Positions 19,673 to 28,570 of a stretch of 64,000 nt of DNA are shown here, in pieces; positions within the stretch are counted from its first letter, which is position 1, and each line of letters begins with the position of its first letter. The stretch comes from Clostridia bacterium (GTDB lineage: Bacteria; Bacillota; Clostridia; Christensenellales; Borkfalkiaceae): assembly GCA_017463325.1 (NCBI GenBank), contig JAFTPK010000003.1:62001-126000 (forward strand), given 5' to 3'. The translations under genes and the position numbers were made by a program. Under the pieces are notes generated by a model. It ran no database searches, was not told the origin of the DNA, and saw nothing but the letters and a program-made list of their open reading frames with translations.

Positions 19673-20983
19673 TTACACCTTTTCCCCAAACAGCGAAATG
19701 CCGTTTGCTTTCGTAATTTTTAAATTGATAAAATTCCCGATCTCATTTTCGTCGCTCTTAAAATATCCCATTCGTCCAAATTCGTCACGACCCAAATACA
19801 GTCCCTTTTTCTCGTCATAATCCTCGCAAAGGATCTCCACCGTTTTTCCAAGGTACTTTTCCGACTTCTTCCGCGTAAGCGAATTGACCAGTTCCACAAG
19901 GCGCATAATTCGATCCTTTTGCACCTCCTCGGGCAGCTGTCCCTCCATTGTCGCCGCTTTCGTTCCCTCGCGCTTGGAGTATACAAAGGTAAACGCCGAG
20001 GCAAAATCCACCCGCTTTACAAGGTCTTCGGTAAGAAGATAGTCCTCCTCCGTTTCCCCCGGGAACCCTACGATAATATCCGTCGTCACCTCTGCTTCGG
20101 GGAAATAACGGCGAAGCATTTCAATTTCGGCAAGGTATTTTTCTCGGGTATAACGCCTATTCATGGCGGCAAGCACGGCGTTCGAGCCGGATTGCACGGG
20201 AAGATGGATAAGACGCATAATTTTTTTATGCTTTTGCATCACCTTTACGACATCCTCGGTGAAGTCCTTGGGGTGGCTCGTCATAAACCGAACACGGAAA
20301 TTCCCCTCCACCGACGCTACCTTATCCAGCAGCTCCGCAAAGCTACTATCCACGCCGCGGCCGTACGAATTGACGTTTTGTCCTAAAAGGGTAATCTCCT
20401 TATACCCCTCCTTTACAAGCCGCTCCACCTCGGCTATGATATGTTCGGGGCGGCGCGAACGCTCCCTCCCGCGAACGTACGGAACGATACAGTACGAGCA
20501 GAAATTGTCGCAGCCGTAGGTGATATTCACCCACGCGTTGGGATAGCTCGTCCGAAAAGGCTCTGCCCCCTCGACGATCTCCCCCTCCTTTTCCCGCACG
20601 GAAATCACCCGTTTTTGTCCGTCTAATTTGCGTTTGATCAGCGTTTCCAGCTCCTCTAAATTGAGGGTACCGAACATGACGTCGATAAACGGAAATTTCT
20701 TTTTAAGCAATTCCGTCTTTCCCTTTTCCTGCGTCATGCAACCGCCGACCGCGATAATGAGCGACGGCTTTCTTTTTTTCAGCTTTTTCAGCGCACCGAT
20801 ATTGCCGAACGCGTGATTTTCCGCGTTCTCGCGAATACAACAGGTATTGAACAAAATCAGATCCGCCTCTTCGTCGTCAGTCGTTTCTTCATATCCCAAG
20901 CGGCGAAGCGCCCCCGCCATTTTTTCCGATTCGTGGACGTTCATTTGACAACCGTAGGTGACGATCTTATATTTCTTTTCCAT
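19673..20983 (-). CDS. miaB: tRNA-2-methylthio-N6-dimethylallyladenosine synthase
   Basis: Radical SAM methylthiotransferase that acts on i6A37 made by MiaA. N-terminal UPF0004 domain with the three cluster cysteines (YGCQMN, NTCCI, GGCMT), radical SAM motif CDNFCSYC, and C-terminal TRAM domain. 436 aa from the ATG at 20983, with GAGGA 10 nt upstream; a TTG at 21007 in the same frame adds eight residues and lacks a binding site. Head of the operon miaB-mutS-mutL-miaA, so tRNA modification and mismatch repair share one transcript. Confidence 0.95.
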   Translation of the reverse strand: MEKKYKIVTYGCQMNVHESEKMAGALRRLGYEETTDDEEADLILFNTCCIRENAENHAFGNIGALKKLKKRKPSLIIAVGGCMTQEKGKTELLKKKFPFIDVMFGTLNLEELETLIKRKLDGQKRVISVREKEGEIVEGAEPFRTSYPNAWVNITYGCDNFCSYCIVPYVRGRERSRRPEHIIAEVERLVKEGYKEITLLGQNVNSYGRGVDSSFAELLDKVASVEGNFRVRFMTSHPKDFTEDVVKVMQKHKKIMRLIHLPVQSGSNAVLAAMNRRYTREKYLAEIEMLRRYFPEAEVTTDIIVGFPGETEEDYLLTEDLVKRVDFASAFTFVYSKREGTKAATMEGQLPEEVQKDRIMRLVELVNSLTRKKSEKYLGKTVEILCEDYDEKKGLYLGRDEFGRMGYFKSDENEIGNFINLKITKANGISLFGEKV

Positions 20984-21018
20984 ACGTGGACATTCCTCAA
21001 AGTACAATGATATATTTT

Positions 21019-21047
21019 ATTATACACTTTTTTCGGTTTTTAATCAA
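21019..21047 (-). promoter_or_regulatory. Promoter of miaB-mutS-mutL-miaA
   Basis: TTGATT (21042-21047), 17 bp, TATAAT (21019-21024). Confidence 0.75.
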
Positions 21048-21090
21048 GTCTTTCAACATAAATTTGCCGAAATCGCAAATACTTTTCATG

Positions 21091-23304
21091 ATGAAAACTT
21101 TAAAAAAATTACTTCTTGCCTTTCTTTTTTTATTTCTATCCCTCCTTTTAGTAGCCATGGGCTACTATTTTCTCGTCACCAAGGACGTTACGTTAGACGA
21201 GGAAAAGCTACTTCTTCCCGAAGTACAGCTTTGCGCCTACGATCACCGCGGCGAACGGATCGCGACGGGCTTTGGGTTTTCCACCCGCGAAACCGTGGAC
21301 GTAGACGAGCTTTCGCCCCATACCAAAAACGCGTTCGTGTGCTTAGAGGACAAACGCTTTTTTTCGCACGACGGCTTTGATTACCGCCGAATCGTAAAAG
21401 CCGCGCTCAATAATTTAAAAGCCTCCTCCTTTAAAGAAGGGGCCTCCACCATTTCGCAACAGCTTATTAAAAATACCCACCTTTCCTTGGAAAAGACCTT
21501 TTCGAGAAAACTCAAAGAAGTAAAACTTACCATAGAATTAGAACGGAAATATTCCAAAAACGAAATCCTTTGTATGTATCTCAACACCGTCTATTTCGGT
21601 CATAGCTGTTACGGCGTGCAATCGGCTGCCCGTTTTTATTTTGACAAGCCCGCCGCCGAACTAAGCGTCGCCGAAGCCGCCGCCTTAGCAGGCTTATTGC
21701 GCGCTCCAAACCATTATTCCCCTTTTAAAAACCCCGAAAAATGCCTTTCCCGCCGCGCCGTCGTGCTCAGGCTAATGCAAGAACAGGGGGCGATTACTCC
21801 CGCCGAATACGAGCGAGCGCAACAAGAGCCTCTTCCTACGCCCACTCAGCGCGCGGGCGACGGGCACGCTTATCTTCGCTTTGCCGTAGAAGAGCTGGAA
21901 GAAATTTTGTCAAGACGAGAAATTTTGCCAAGCGGAAAAATCGAGCTGTATACCTACGCCGATCTCGATCTACAAAAAATGGCGGAAAGGCTTGCAAGCG
22001 AGGTGAATTGTGACGCGGCAATCGCCCTCCTCGACAACGAAACGCGGGGCTTTAAGGTCTTTTACTCCACCTTGCGAGAGCTTCGTCGCCCACCTGCCTC
22101 CACCGTTAAACCGCTTGCCGTCTATGCACCCGCTTTTGAATTAGGGGTTCTTTCTCCCGCCACCTTACTCCTTGACGAACCGATTAATTACGCAGGCTAT
22201 ACCCCCAAAAACTACGACGAAAAATACCGCGGCTACGTGAGTGCGCGTGATGCATTAAAAGACAGCTTGAATATCCCCGCCGTCAAAACGCTTGACGCCG
22301 TGGGAGTAAAAACGGCAAGCGCGTATTTAACAAAGTTAAACTTAGCCGCGGAAGAGGGGGACGAAACGCTTGCTCTTGCGCTCGGCGGCATGAAAAAAGG
22401 GTTCACTCTTTCAAACCTCGTTTCCGCATACTCCGTTTTCCCTTGCGACGGCAAGTATCAAAGCGGCGCTTTTTTACGTAAAATTGTCGTAAACGGGCAT
22501 ACCGTGTACGAAAGGAAGGAGGAAAGCCGCGCCGTTTTCACTCCCGAAACCGCCTATCTTATCACCGACGTTTTACAAACCGCCGTTAAGAGTGGTACCG
22601 CCAAAAAATTACGTTCTCTCCCCTTTCCCATTGCCGCAAAAACGGGAACGGCAGGCACACAAAAGGGGAATACCGACGCTTACGTTCTTTCCTACACCCC
22701 TTGCGACACCGTCGGCGTGTGGCTTGGGAAAGCAGACAACAGTCCTATCCCGTACACAGGCGGCGGCGAGCCTTGCGAAATCGCCGCAAAATTGCATGAA
22801 CAAGTGGTAAAACTTCGCGGCTATGCCGCCGAATTTGAAAGACCGTATCGCGTAAAAGAGGTTCTTTTGGACGGGTACGCCTACCAACGTGACAAAACGC
22901 TGCTACGCGCCGACCCCGCTGCGCCCGCCGAGTATACCTTTAAGGAGCTGTTTGCGGAAAAATATTTGCCGCAAAAAAACTCTACGATATTTTCCTCGCC
23001 GACAATCTTAGCTCCTAAAATCGAGCTACTCAAAGGTATCGTTAAAATAAGCTTGCCCAAGTCCGCGCCCGAGTTTTACGAATACGAGGTAAGACGGCGT
23101 TGGCAAGGCGCAGAAAAATTGCTCTATCGAGGAAAGCTAAACGGAGAATTTATCGACCGTGAAACGCCGTTGGAAGGGATTTGCGAATACAGTCTTACCC
23201 CTTATTATCAAAATAAGCAAGGCGAACGACTTCGTTTACCTGCGGTTATATTGAAAGGAGAGGAAACACCCCCTTCTATTCCCAAAGACTGGTGGCGAAA
23301 ATAA
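21091..23304 (+). CDS. Class A penicillin-binding protein (glycosyltransferase-transpeptidase)
   Basis: Membrane enzyme that polymerises and cross-links peptidoglycan. One N-terminal membrane helix (about residues 8-30), then a GT51 domain (EDKRFFSHDG with the catalytic Glu near 85, EGASTISQQL, RKLKEVKLTIELE), then the transpeptidase with STVK near 335, SLN near 390 and KTGTAG near 515. A C-terminal extension of some 100 residues looks like a small beta domain. 737 aa from the second of two adjacent ATGs (21088, 21091); neither has a clear ribosome binding site. Divergent from miaB; I could not find a convincing promoter for it. Confidence 0.92.
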   Translation: MKTLKKLLLAFLFLFLSLLLVAMGYYFLVTKDVTLDEEKLLLPEVQLCAYDHRGERIATGFGFSTRETVDVDELSPHTKNAFVCLEDKRFFSHDGFDYRRIVKAALNNLKASSFKEGASTISQQLIKNTHLSLEKTFSRKLKEVKLTIELERKYSKNEILCMYLNTVYFGHSCYGVQSAARFYFDKPAAELSVAEAAALAGLLRAPNHYSPFKNPEKCLSRRAVVLRLMQEQGAITPAEYERAQQEPLPTPTQRAGDGHAYLRFAVEELEEILSRREILPSGKIELYTYADLDLQKMAERLASEVNCDAAIALLDNETRGFKVFYSTLRELRRPPASTVKPLAVYAPAFELGVLSPATLLLDEPINYAGYTPKNYDEKYRGYVSARDALKDSLNIPAVKTLDAVGVKTASAYLTKLNLAAEEGDETLALALGGMKKGFTLSNLVSAYSVFPCDGKYQSGAFLRKIVVNGHTVYERKEESRAVFTPETAYLITDVLQTAVKSGTAKKLRSLPFPIAAKTGTAGTQKGNTDAYVLSYTPCDTVGVWLGKADNSPIPYTGGGEPCEIAAKLHEQVVKLRGYAAEFERPYRVKEVLLDGYAYQRDKTLLRADPAAPAEYTFKELFAEKYLPQKNSTIFSSPTILAPKIELLKGIVKISLPKSAPEFYEYEVRRRWQGAEKLLYRGKLNGEFIDRETPLEGICEYSLTPYYQNKQGERLRLPAVILKGEETPPSIPKDWWRK

Positions 23305-23309
23305 CCCTT

Positions 23310-23336
23310 AAAAAGCTTTCCCTTGGAAATCTTTTT
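23310..23336 (+). terminator. Hairpin after the penicillin-binding protein gene
   Basis: 12-bp stem with one C/A mismatch, 3-nt loop, ending in TTTTT. It is the likely terminator of the plus-strand gene and is part of the repeat, recurring near 23537. Confidence 0.5.
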
Positions 23337-23388
23337 CGGGAACCCTTTTCTCTCTATCCTTGGTAAGTCCAAGGTCGGCATGCATTGC

Positions 23389-23422
23389 AAAAAACAGACC
23401 CCACATAGTGGAGTCTGTTTTT
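23389..23422 (-). terminator. Terminator-like hairpin behind the tRNA-Thr fragment
   Basis: Copy of the tRNA terminator at 23613-23647: AAAAAACAGAC / GTCTGTTTTTT stem, on the 3' side of the truncated tRNA. Confidence 0.55.
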
Positions 23423-23462
23423 TGGAGCTGCTAGGCGGATTTGAACCGCCGACCTCATCCTT
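23423..23462 (-). pseudogene. 3' half of a tRNA-Thr gene
   Basis: Identical to the last 40 nt of the complete tRNA-Thr gene at 23648-23724: part of the anticodon arm, variable loop, T arm, 3' acceptor strand and CCA. The 5' half, including the anticodon triplet, is missing, so it cannot make a tRNA. Confidence 0.85.
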
Positions 23463-23531
23463 GCGTCGCAACTCTTGCTTTTCCGCGCCTTTTTAGAAAA
23501 AAGGCTCTGCTTTCGCTCGGTTGCTCCTTTT

Positions 23532-23724
<193 letters not shown>

Positions 23725-23830
23725 ACTTGAACTTACTATGACATTATAGTGAAATTTCAATAAAATGTCAAGCCTTATTACGCCTCTTTTTAAAAATTTT
23801 TTTAAATAAAATCATTTTTTATCGGGAAAC

Positions 23831-23860
23831 GCCCCGAAGCGTACAAAAACGCTTCGGGGC
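23831..23860. terminator. Terminator after rny
   Basis: Perfect 11-bp stem GCCCCGAAGCG / CGCTTCGGGGC with an 8-nt loop, directly downstream of rny on the minus strand; a T run also follows on the plus side. Confidence 0.75.
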
Positions 23861-23881
23861 AACCGTTTTTTTTACTATTCC

Positions 23882-25507
23882 TTATTTTGCATACTCTACA
23901 CCACGGAATTCACGGATCACGTTGACCTTGATCTGCCCGGGATATTCAAGCTCCGACTCGATCTTCTTCGCGATATCTTTCGCAAGGAACAACGCTTGCG
24001 TATCGTCTACTTGATCGGGCTTGACCATAACGCGGATCTCTCTGCCCGCTTGGATCGCATAGCTCTTTTCTACGCCCGCAAACGAGGAGGCAATCCCCTC
24101 CAAACGCTCTAACCGCTTTACGTAATTGGTGCCCGTTTCTCTTCTCGCACCGGGACGCGCGCCCGAAATTGCGTCTGCCGCCTGAATGAGCACAGCCTCG
24201 ATCGTTTTCGGCTCCACGTCGCCGTGGTGCGCCATGATCGCGTTCACGATATTTGCGTTTTCTTTATACTTCTTCGCAAGATCGGCGCCGATCTGGATAT
24301 GCGTGCCCTCTTGCTCCTGATCCACCGCTTTACCGATATCGTGCAGGATCCCCGCGCGCTTTGCAAAGTTGACGTCAAGACCAAGCTCCGCCGCCATTTG
24401 CCCCGCAAGCATGGAAACCTCCATGGAATGTTTATAGACGTTTTGACCGTAGCTCGTCCTGAATTTTAATCTACCGATCAGCTTGATCAGCTCGGGATGC
24501 AGTCCGAAAATTCCCGCTTCAAATACGGCAGCCTCGCCCGCTTCTCTGATTTGTTGATCAATCTCACGGGAAACCTTTTCCACCGTTTCTTCAATTCTTG
24601 CAGGGTGGATACGACCGTCTGCAATCAAACGTTCCAAAGCGATTTTCGCAATCTCTCTTCTGACGGGATCAAAGCCCGACAAAATAACCACCTCGGGCGT
24701 ATCGTCGATAATCAGTTCAATCCCCGTTGCATTTTCAAGCGCACGGATATTTCTCCCCTCTCGGCCGATAATTCTCGCTTTCATATCGTCGCTGGGCAGA
24801 GGCACGACGGAAACGGTGATCTCCGACGCCTGATCGGCTGCGCATTTTTGAATGGCGAGCGAAATGATCTTTTTCGCATTCATGTCCGCTTCGTCTTTCG
24901 CTTGCTGTTCGAGGGCGCGTACCTGCCCCGCTACGTCGCGGCGGGTTTCGTCGAGAATCTCCTCCGTCAAGAGCTGTTTCGCCTCGTCCTTGGTAAGCTG
25001 CGAAACCTTTTCCAGCTCCTGAATCATCAGCTCGTGCTGCGAGCTGAGCTTAAATTGCAAAGCCTTGACCTCTTCTTCTTCGGCAGCAAGCGCGCGCTTT
25101 TGTTCTTCAAGAGCCTCCGTCTTTTTATCAAGCGTGTCCTCTTTCTGCGTCAAACGCTGTTCGAGCCGTTGTAATTCGCCCCGCTTTTCCTTGGTCTCTC
25201 TTTCGAGTTCGTTTCTTAATTTTAAGTCCTGTTCCTTCGCTTCGAGCAAGGCTTCTTTGAGGGCGCGTTTGCTTTCCTCTTTGCCTTTCGCGATAATCTT
25301 GTCCGATTCGGCTTGCGCGCCCGACACGATTTTTTCCGCCTGCGCTTTTGCCGACCCAACACTCTTTTCAACGTTCTTCTTATAAAGAAGAATTGCCACG
25401 AGAGCTGCCGCCACCGCCAGCACCGTAACAAGAACGAGTGTTACGATAAATACGCCGATATCAACGGTGTTTGCAAGAAACAGGACGCTGAAATTAAAGT
25501 AGTTCAT
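23882..25507 (-). CDS. rny: Ribonuclease Y
   Basis: Membrane-anchored endoribonuclease that starts mRNA decay in Firmicutes. N-terminal membrane helix at about 16-42, long coiled coil (about 50-200), KH domain ([13 protein letters not shown]), and HD domain with the metal pair in ILHDIGKA plus MAHHGD. 541 aa. AGGAGG stands 8 nt before the ATG. It has its own promoter and a leader of roughly 85 nt containing a small CGGAC/GTCCG hairpin. It sits at the end of the ftsK-recA string, its standard place in the phylum. Confidence 0.96.
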   Translation of the reverse strand: MNYFNFSVLFLANTVDIGVFIVTLVLVTVLAVAAALVAILLYKKNVEKSVGSAKAQAEKIVSGAQAESDKIIAKGKEESKRALKEALLEAKEQDLKLRNELERETKEKRGELQRLEQRLTQKEDTLDKKTEALEEQKRALAAEEEEVKALQFKLSSQHELMIQELEKVSQLTKDEAKQLLTEEILDETRRDVAGQVRALEQQAKDEADMNAKKIISLAIQKCAADQASEITVSVVPLPSDDMKARIIGREGRNIRALENATGIELIIDDTPEVVILSGFDPVRREIAKIALERLIADGRIHPARIEETVEKVSREIDQQIREAGEAAVFEAGIFGLHPELIKLIGRLKFRTSYGQNVYKHSMEVSMLAGQMAAELGLDVNFAKRAGILHDIGKAVDQEQEGTHIQIGADLAKKYKENANIVNAIMAHHGDVEPKTIEAVLIQAADAISGARPGARRETGTNYVKRLERLEGIASSFAGVEKSYAIQAGREIRVMVKPDQVDDTQALFLAKDIAKKIESELEYPGQIKVNVIREFRGVEYAK

Positions 25508-25599
25508 AGTTTTAGCCTCCTGTATTAAAATTAAAAATTGATAAAATCTATAACCGCTACGGACTGCCCGTCCGCTGTATTATTTCTTTATCCTTATTT

Positions 25600-25628
25600 A
25601 TTGTACAATAAATCCTCTCAAAAGTCAA
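25600..25628 (-). promoter_or_regulatory. Promoter of rny
   Basis: TTGACT (25623-25628), 17 bp, TACAAT (25600-25605). Confidence 0.75.
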
Positions 25629-25637
25629 ACGTTTGAC
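25624..25637. promoter_or_regulatory. Perfect 14-bp palindrome over the rny -35 box
   Basis: GTCAAACGTTTGAC, overlapping the -35 element. Twelve bases of it and its flank (AAACGTTTGACG) recur at 7382-7393, 38 nt upstream of helD. Confidence 0.35.
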
Positions 25638-25699
25638 GAAAATTTGTTTCGCCGATTATGAAAAATAAGGAAATTTTTTCCTTCGATTGTCAAAACGAA

Positions 25700-25729
25700 A
25701 AAAAACACGGAATTTCTTCCGCGTTTTTT
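25700..25729 (-). terminator. Terminator of the recA-nadE unit
   Basis: AAAAAACGCGGAA / TTCCGTGTTTTTT stem (one G-U pair) with GAAA loop and U run on the minus strand, just past nadE. Confidence 0.85.
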
Positions 25730-25738
25730 CTTGATTTC

Positions 25739-27499
25739 TTAAAGCTTTTCCACTTCTTTTAGCCAAAGTGTCGCACAAGCGTCCGACGGCATTGTCAGCC
25801 CCCCGCGAGGCGAGAACGAAAGCGCCGTTACCTGCACCCCGTCAGGCGAACACGACCTCTTGAATTGCTGCGTGAAAAACCGTCGGTAAAAATTCTTCAA
25901 CCATTTCAACAGCGTTTCGTCCGCATAGTCCCCGTTAAACGCCGACCTTGCCCGCGCATACACCTCTTCGGGCGAGCGTCTATGCAAAATCGCGTGGTAC
26001 AAATAAAAGTCGTGCAATTCGTACGGCCCTACGATATCCTCCGTCTTTTGTGCAATATTTCCTGACTCGTCGGGAGGCAACAGCTCGGGCGAAACCTCCG
26101 TTCCAACCACGGAAAGCAGCGCCTCTTTCAGCTCCCCTGACGATTTTTGCGCGGCGTACGCCACTAAATATTTCACAAGCGTTTTCGGAATAGAAGCGTT
26201 CACCGAATACATGGACATATGATCGCCATTATAAGTGCACCAACCGAGCGCAAGCTCGCTTAAATCGCCCGTGCCCACGACGATGCCGTTTTCCATATTC
26301 GCCACGTCCATAAGAATTAACGTACGCGTGCGCGCCTGCGCGTTCTCGTAGGCAGCGTCCGTCGTCTTTCCGTCGTGGCCGATCGCTTGAAAATGCACCC
26401 GTACGCTATCGGCAATCGGGATCTCCCGCAAGGTCGCCCCCAAACGTTCGATCAACTTTACGGCATTGCGATAGGTTTTGCCCGTCGTTCCAAACCCGGG
26501 CATGGTGATAGCCACAATCTCTTTTTTATCCTTTCCAAGAATCTCGAAAGCGCGCACGGTAACAAGCAAGGCAAGCGTGGAATCCAAGCCGCCCGAAACG
26601 CCGAGAACGGCCGTTTTCGCGCCGATCGCGCCAAGCCGTCTTGCAAGACCCTGTGCCTGAATTTCCATCGCCGTTTCACAGTATTCCACCCGCTCTTTTT
26701 CCGTCGGCAAAAAGGGAGCGCGGACGTTTTCCCCCTCCTGCGTCTGCGTATATTTACGAATAAGCTTTTTACGCCGCTCGTTTTTAAGCGTCGAAAGGGA
26801 AATTTCCGCCGCCATCTCGCCCGCCCCAAAGGGCGCTGCCTCCGCAACCGTTTCTCCAAGGAGTGCCGCAACACAATGCCCCGAATATACGCCGTCCGTG
26901 GACGATTCCCCGAAACTCGGTGTCAAAACCACCGCCGCGCAAGGCGCCTCGTAGGAAAGCTTTTTCGCCGCCTCCCGCCGTTTTTTCGCCCCTCGAACAA
27001 GCTCCCACTCGTTCGGCAAACAAATTAAAAGCTCCGCGTCCGTTCTTTCGCTGACGGCATAAAACTCCACCGCCACCGTCAGTCCGTCTACGCAAACGCT
27101 CGCCTTTCTTTCGCCCGTCGAAAAATAGCGGCTCTCGCTAGGCGAGGGCGCGTCGTTTTCAAAAAGCCCGAGCATCTCGCCGCCCTTTAAAAGCGCAGCC
27201 GCGTCGTAAAGCTTTCCCGCCCTTTGAACGGGCAAACCGACGATCACGAGCGTATCTCCGCCCCTCGTCGCCTGTTTCAGCTCCTCCAAAGCGTTTTCGC
27301 ACGCTGCAAGTAAAGTGGGCTGAAAGAAAAGATCGCCACAGGTACAACCGCAAAGGGAAAGACGGGGAAAAGCAAGCACGCCTACCCCCTCTTTTTTTGC
27401 CCGTTCGATCGACTCGACAAGCCGTTCTTTATTATACGCCACGTCCGCCACTCGAAGCTTGGGAGCGGCGGCGCGGACGGTTATCGTTTGATTTTGCAT
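25739..27499 (-). CDS. nadE: NAD+ synthetase with a degenerate glutaminase (nitrilase) domain
   Basis: Amidates nicotinic acid adenine dinucleotide to NAD+. The C-terminal synthetase looks intact: GVSGGLDST PP-loop near 292, GTGDLSELALGW, and a normal end. The N-terminal nitrilase domain (about 1-240) should hydrolyse glutamine with a Glu-Lys-Cys triad, yet FPEL is FPRL (Arg46 for Glu), the Lys position in LFENDAP is Asn115, and the CED motif is replaced by VEFYAV (Tyr147 for Cys). The domain is also shortened (586 aa total against about 640). I infer an enzyme that uses free ammonia or a partner glutaminase. Gene lies 16 nt after recA and is co-transcribed. Confidence 0.9.
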   Translation of the reverse strand: MQNQTITVRAAAPKLRVADVAYNKERLVESIERAKKEGVGVLAFPRLSLCGCTCGDLFFQPTLLAACENALEELKQATRGGDTLVIVGLPVQRAGKLYDAAALLKGGEMLGLFENDAPSPSESRYFSTGERKASVCVDGLTVAVEFYAVSERTDAELLICLPNEWELVRGAKKRREAAKKLSYEAPCAAVVLTPSFGESSTDGVYSGHCVAALLGETVAEAAPFGAGEMAAEISLSTLKNERRKKLIRKYTQTQEGENVRAPFLPTEKERVEYCETAMEIQAQGLARRLGAIGAKTAVLGVSGGLDSTLALLVTVRAFEILGKDKKEIVAITMPGFGTTGKTYRNAVKLIERLGATLREIPIADSVRVHFQAIGHDGKTTDAAYENAQARTRTLILMDVANMENGIVVGTGDLSELALGWCTYNGDHMSMYSVNASIPKTLVKYLVAYAAQKSSGELKEALLSVVGTEVSPELLPPDESGNIAQKTEDIVGPYELHDFYLYHAILHRRSPEEVYARARSAFNGDYADETLLKWLKNFYRRFFTQQFKRSCSPDGVQVTALSFSPRGGLTMPSDACATLWLKEVEKL

Positions 27500-27515
27500 A
27501 CACGAAAAATAGGGG

Positions 27516-28547
27516 TTATTCCTCTTCCGTTTCCTCAGCCGACTTTTCGCCCCTTGCGGCCGCGCGGATCTTGCCTTCGATCTCTTTCATAAGCTCGGGA
27601 TTGTCCTTTAAGAACTGACGCATTTTTTCGCGACCGTTCGCCACCTTATCGCCGTTATAGCTGAACCAAGCGCCGCTTTTCCCGATCACGTCAAACTGTA
27701 CGCCGAGGTCGATAATACAACCCTCCTGCGAAATCCCCTCGCCAAAAACGATATCGAATTCCGCCTGCTTGAAAGGAGGCGCAAGCTTGTTTTTAACGAT
27801 CTTCGCCTTGGTACGATTCCCCACCGCCCCGTCGGCGTCTTTGAGCGTATCCATACGACGAATATCCAAACGCATACTCGCGTAGAATTTGAGCGCTTTT
27901 CCGCCCGGGGTCGTTTCGGGGTTGCCGAACATAACGCCCACCTTTTCACGGAGCTGGTTGATGAAGATCACGCAGGTCTTGGATTTATTGACGATCGCCG
28001 TCAATTTTCTAAGCGCCTGCGACATCAGTCTTGCCTGCAAGCCCACGTGCGAGTCGCCCATGTCCCCCTCGATCTCCGCTTTGGGCGTGAGCGCCGCCAC
28101 CGAGTCTACGACAATAATATCCACCGCCGAGCTTCTCACGAGCGCGTCCGCGATATCAAGTGCCTGTTCCCCCGTATCCGGCTGAGAAACGTACAGATCC
28201 TCCAAGCTAACACCGAGCTTTTTCGCATAAACGGGATCGAGTGCGTGCTCTGCGTCGATAAACGCCGCAACGCCGCCCATTTTTTGCGCCTCCGCAATCG
28301 CGTGAAGCGCGACCGTCGTTTTACCCGAAGATTCGGGGCCGTAGATTTCAATAATTCTCCCGCGAGGAAGCCCGCCTACCCCAAGCGCAATATCAAGCGA
28401 AAGACAACCCGTGGGGATCACCTCGATCTCCGTATTCCCCGCCTCGTCGCCAAGGCGCATAATCGAGCCTTTCCCGTACTGCTTTTCAATTTGCAAAAGC
28501 ACCGCGTCGAGCGCCTTCATTTTTTCCGTGTTTTTTTCCGTTGCCAT
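27516..28547 (-). CDS. recA: RecA recombinase
   Basis: ATP-dependent strand-exchange protein and SOS co-protease. Walker [10 protein letters not shown] near residue 64, DAEHALDP, loop regions with [10 protein letters not shown] and [13 protein letters not shown], and an acidic tail. 343 aa from the ATG at 28547, which is spaced 9 nt from AGGAG; an ATG two codons earlier is too close to the same site. Between cinA and nadE in one transcript; I see no LexA-type box in the short gap to cinA. Confidence 0.98.
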   Translation of the reverse strand: MATEKNTEKMKALDAVLLQIEKQYGKGSIMRLGDEAGNTEIEVIPTGCLSLDIALGVGGLPRGRIIEIYGPESSGKTTVALHAIAEAQKMGGVAAFIDAEHALDPVYAKKLGVSLEDLYVSQPDTGEQALDIADALVRSSAVDIIVVDSVAALTPKAEIEGDMGDSHVGLQARLMSQALRKLTAIVNKSKTCVIFINQLREKVGVMFGNPETTPGGKALKFYASMRLDIRRMDTLKDADGAVGNRTKAKIVKNKLAPPFKQAEFDIVFGEGISQEGCIIDLGVQFDVIGKSGAWFSYNGDKVANGREKMRQFLKDNPELMKEIEGKIRAAARGEKSAEETEEE

Positions 28548-28570
28548 ATTCATTTTCTCCTAATTATTAT

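Larger units (their letters stand above)
23305..23462. repeat. Direct repeat, copy 1 (with tRNA-Thr 3' fragment)
   Basis: About 157 bp, highly similar to 23532-23687. Plus-strand order: hairpin with arms AAAAAGCTTTCC and GGAAATCTTTTT, a stretch containing ATCCTTGGTAAG and GTCGGC, a second hairpin (AAAACAGAC / GTCTGTTTT), then the 3' 40 nt of the tRNA-Thr gene on the minus strand. Homology stops in the anticodon arm; 23463-23531 between the copies is unrelated. Confidence 0.85.

Noticed and set aside
21081..21096. Palindrome TTTTCATGATGAAAA at the start of the penicillin-binding protein gene
   Set aside because: It arises from two ATG codons followed by AAAA; no second copy or spacing that suggests an operator.
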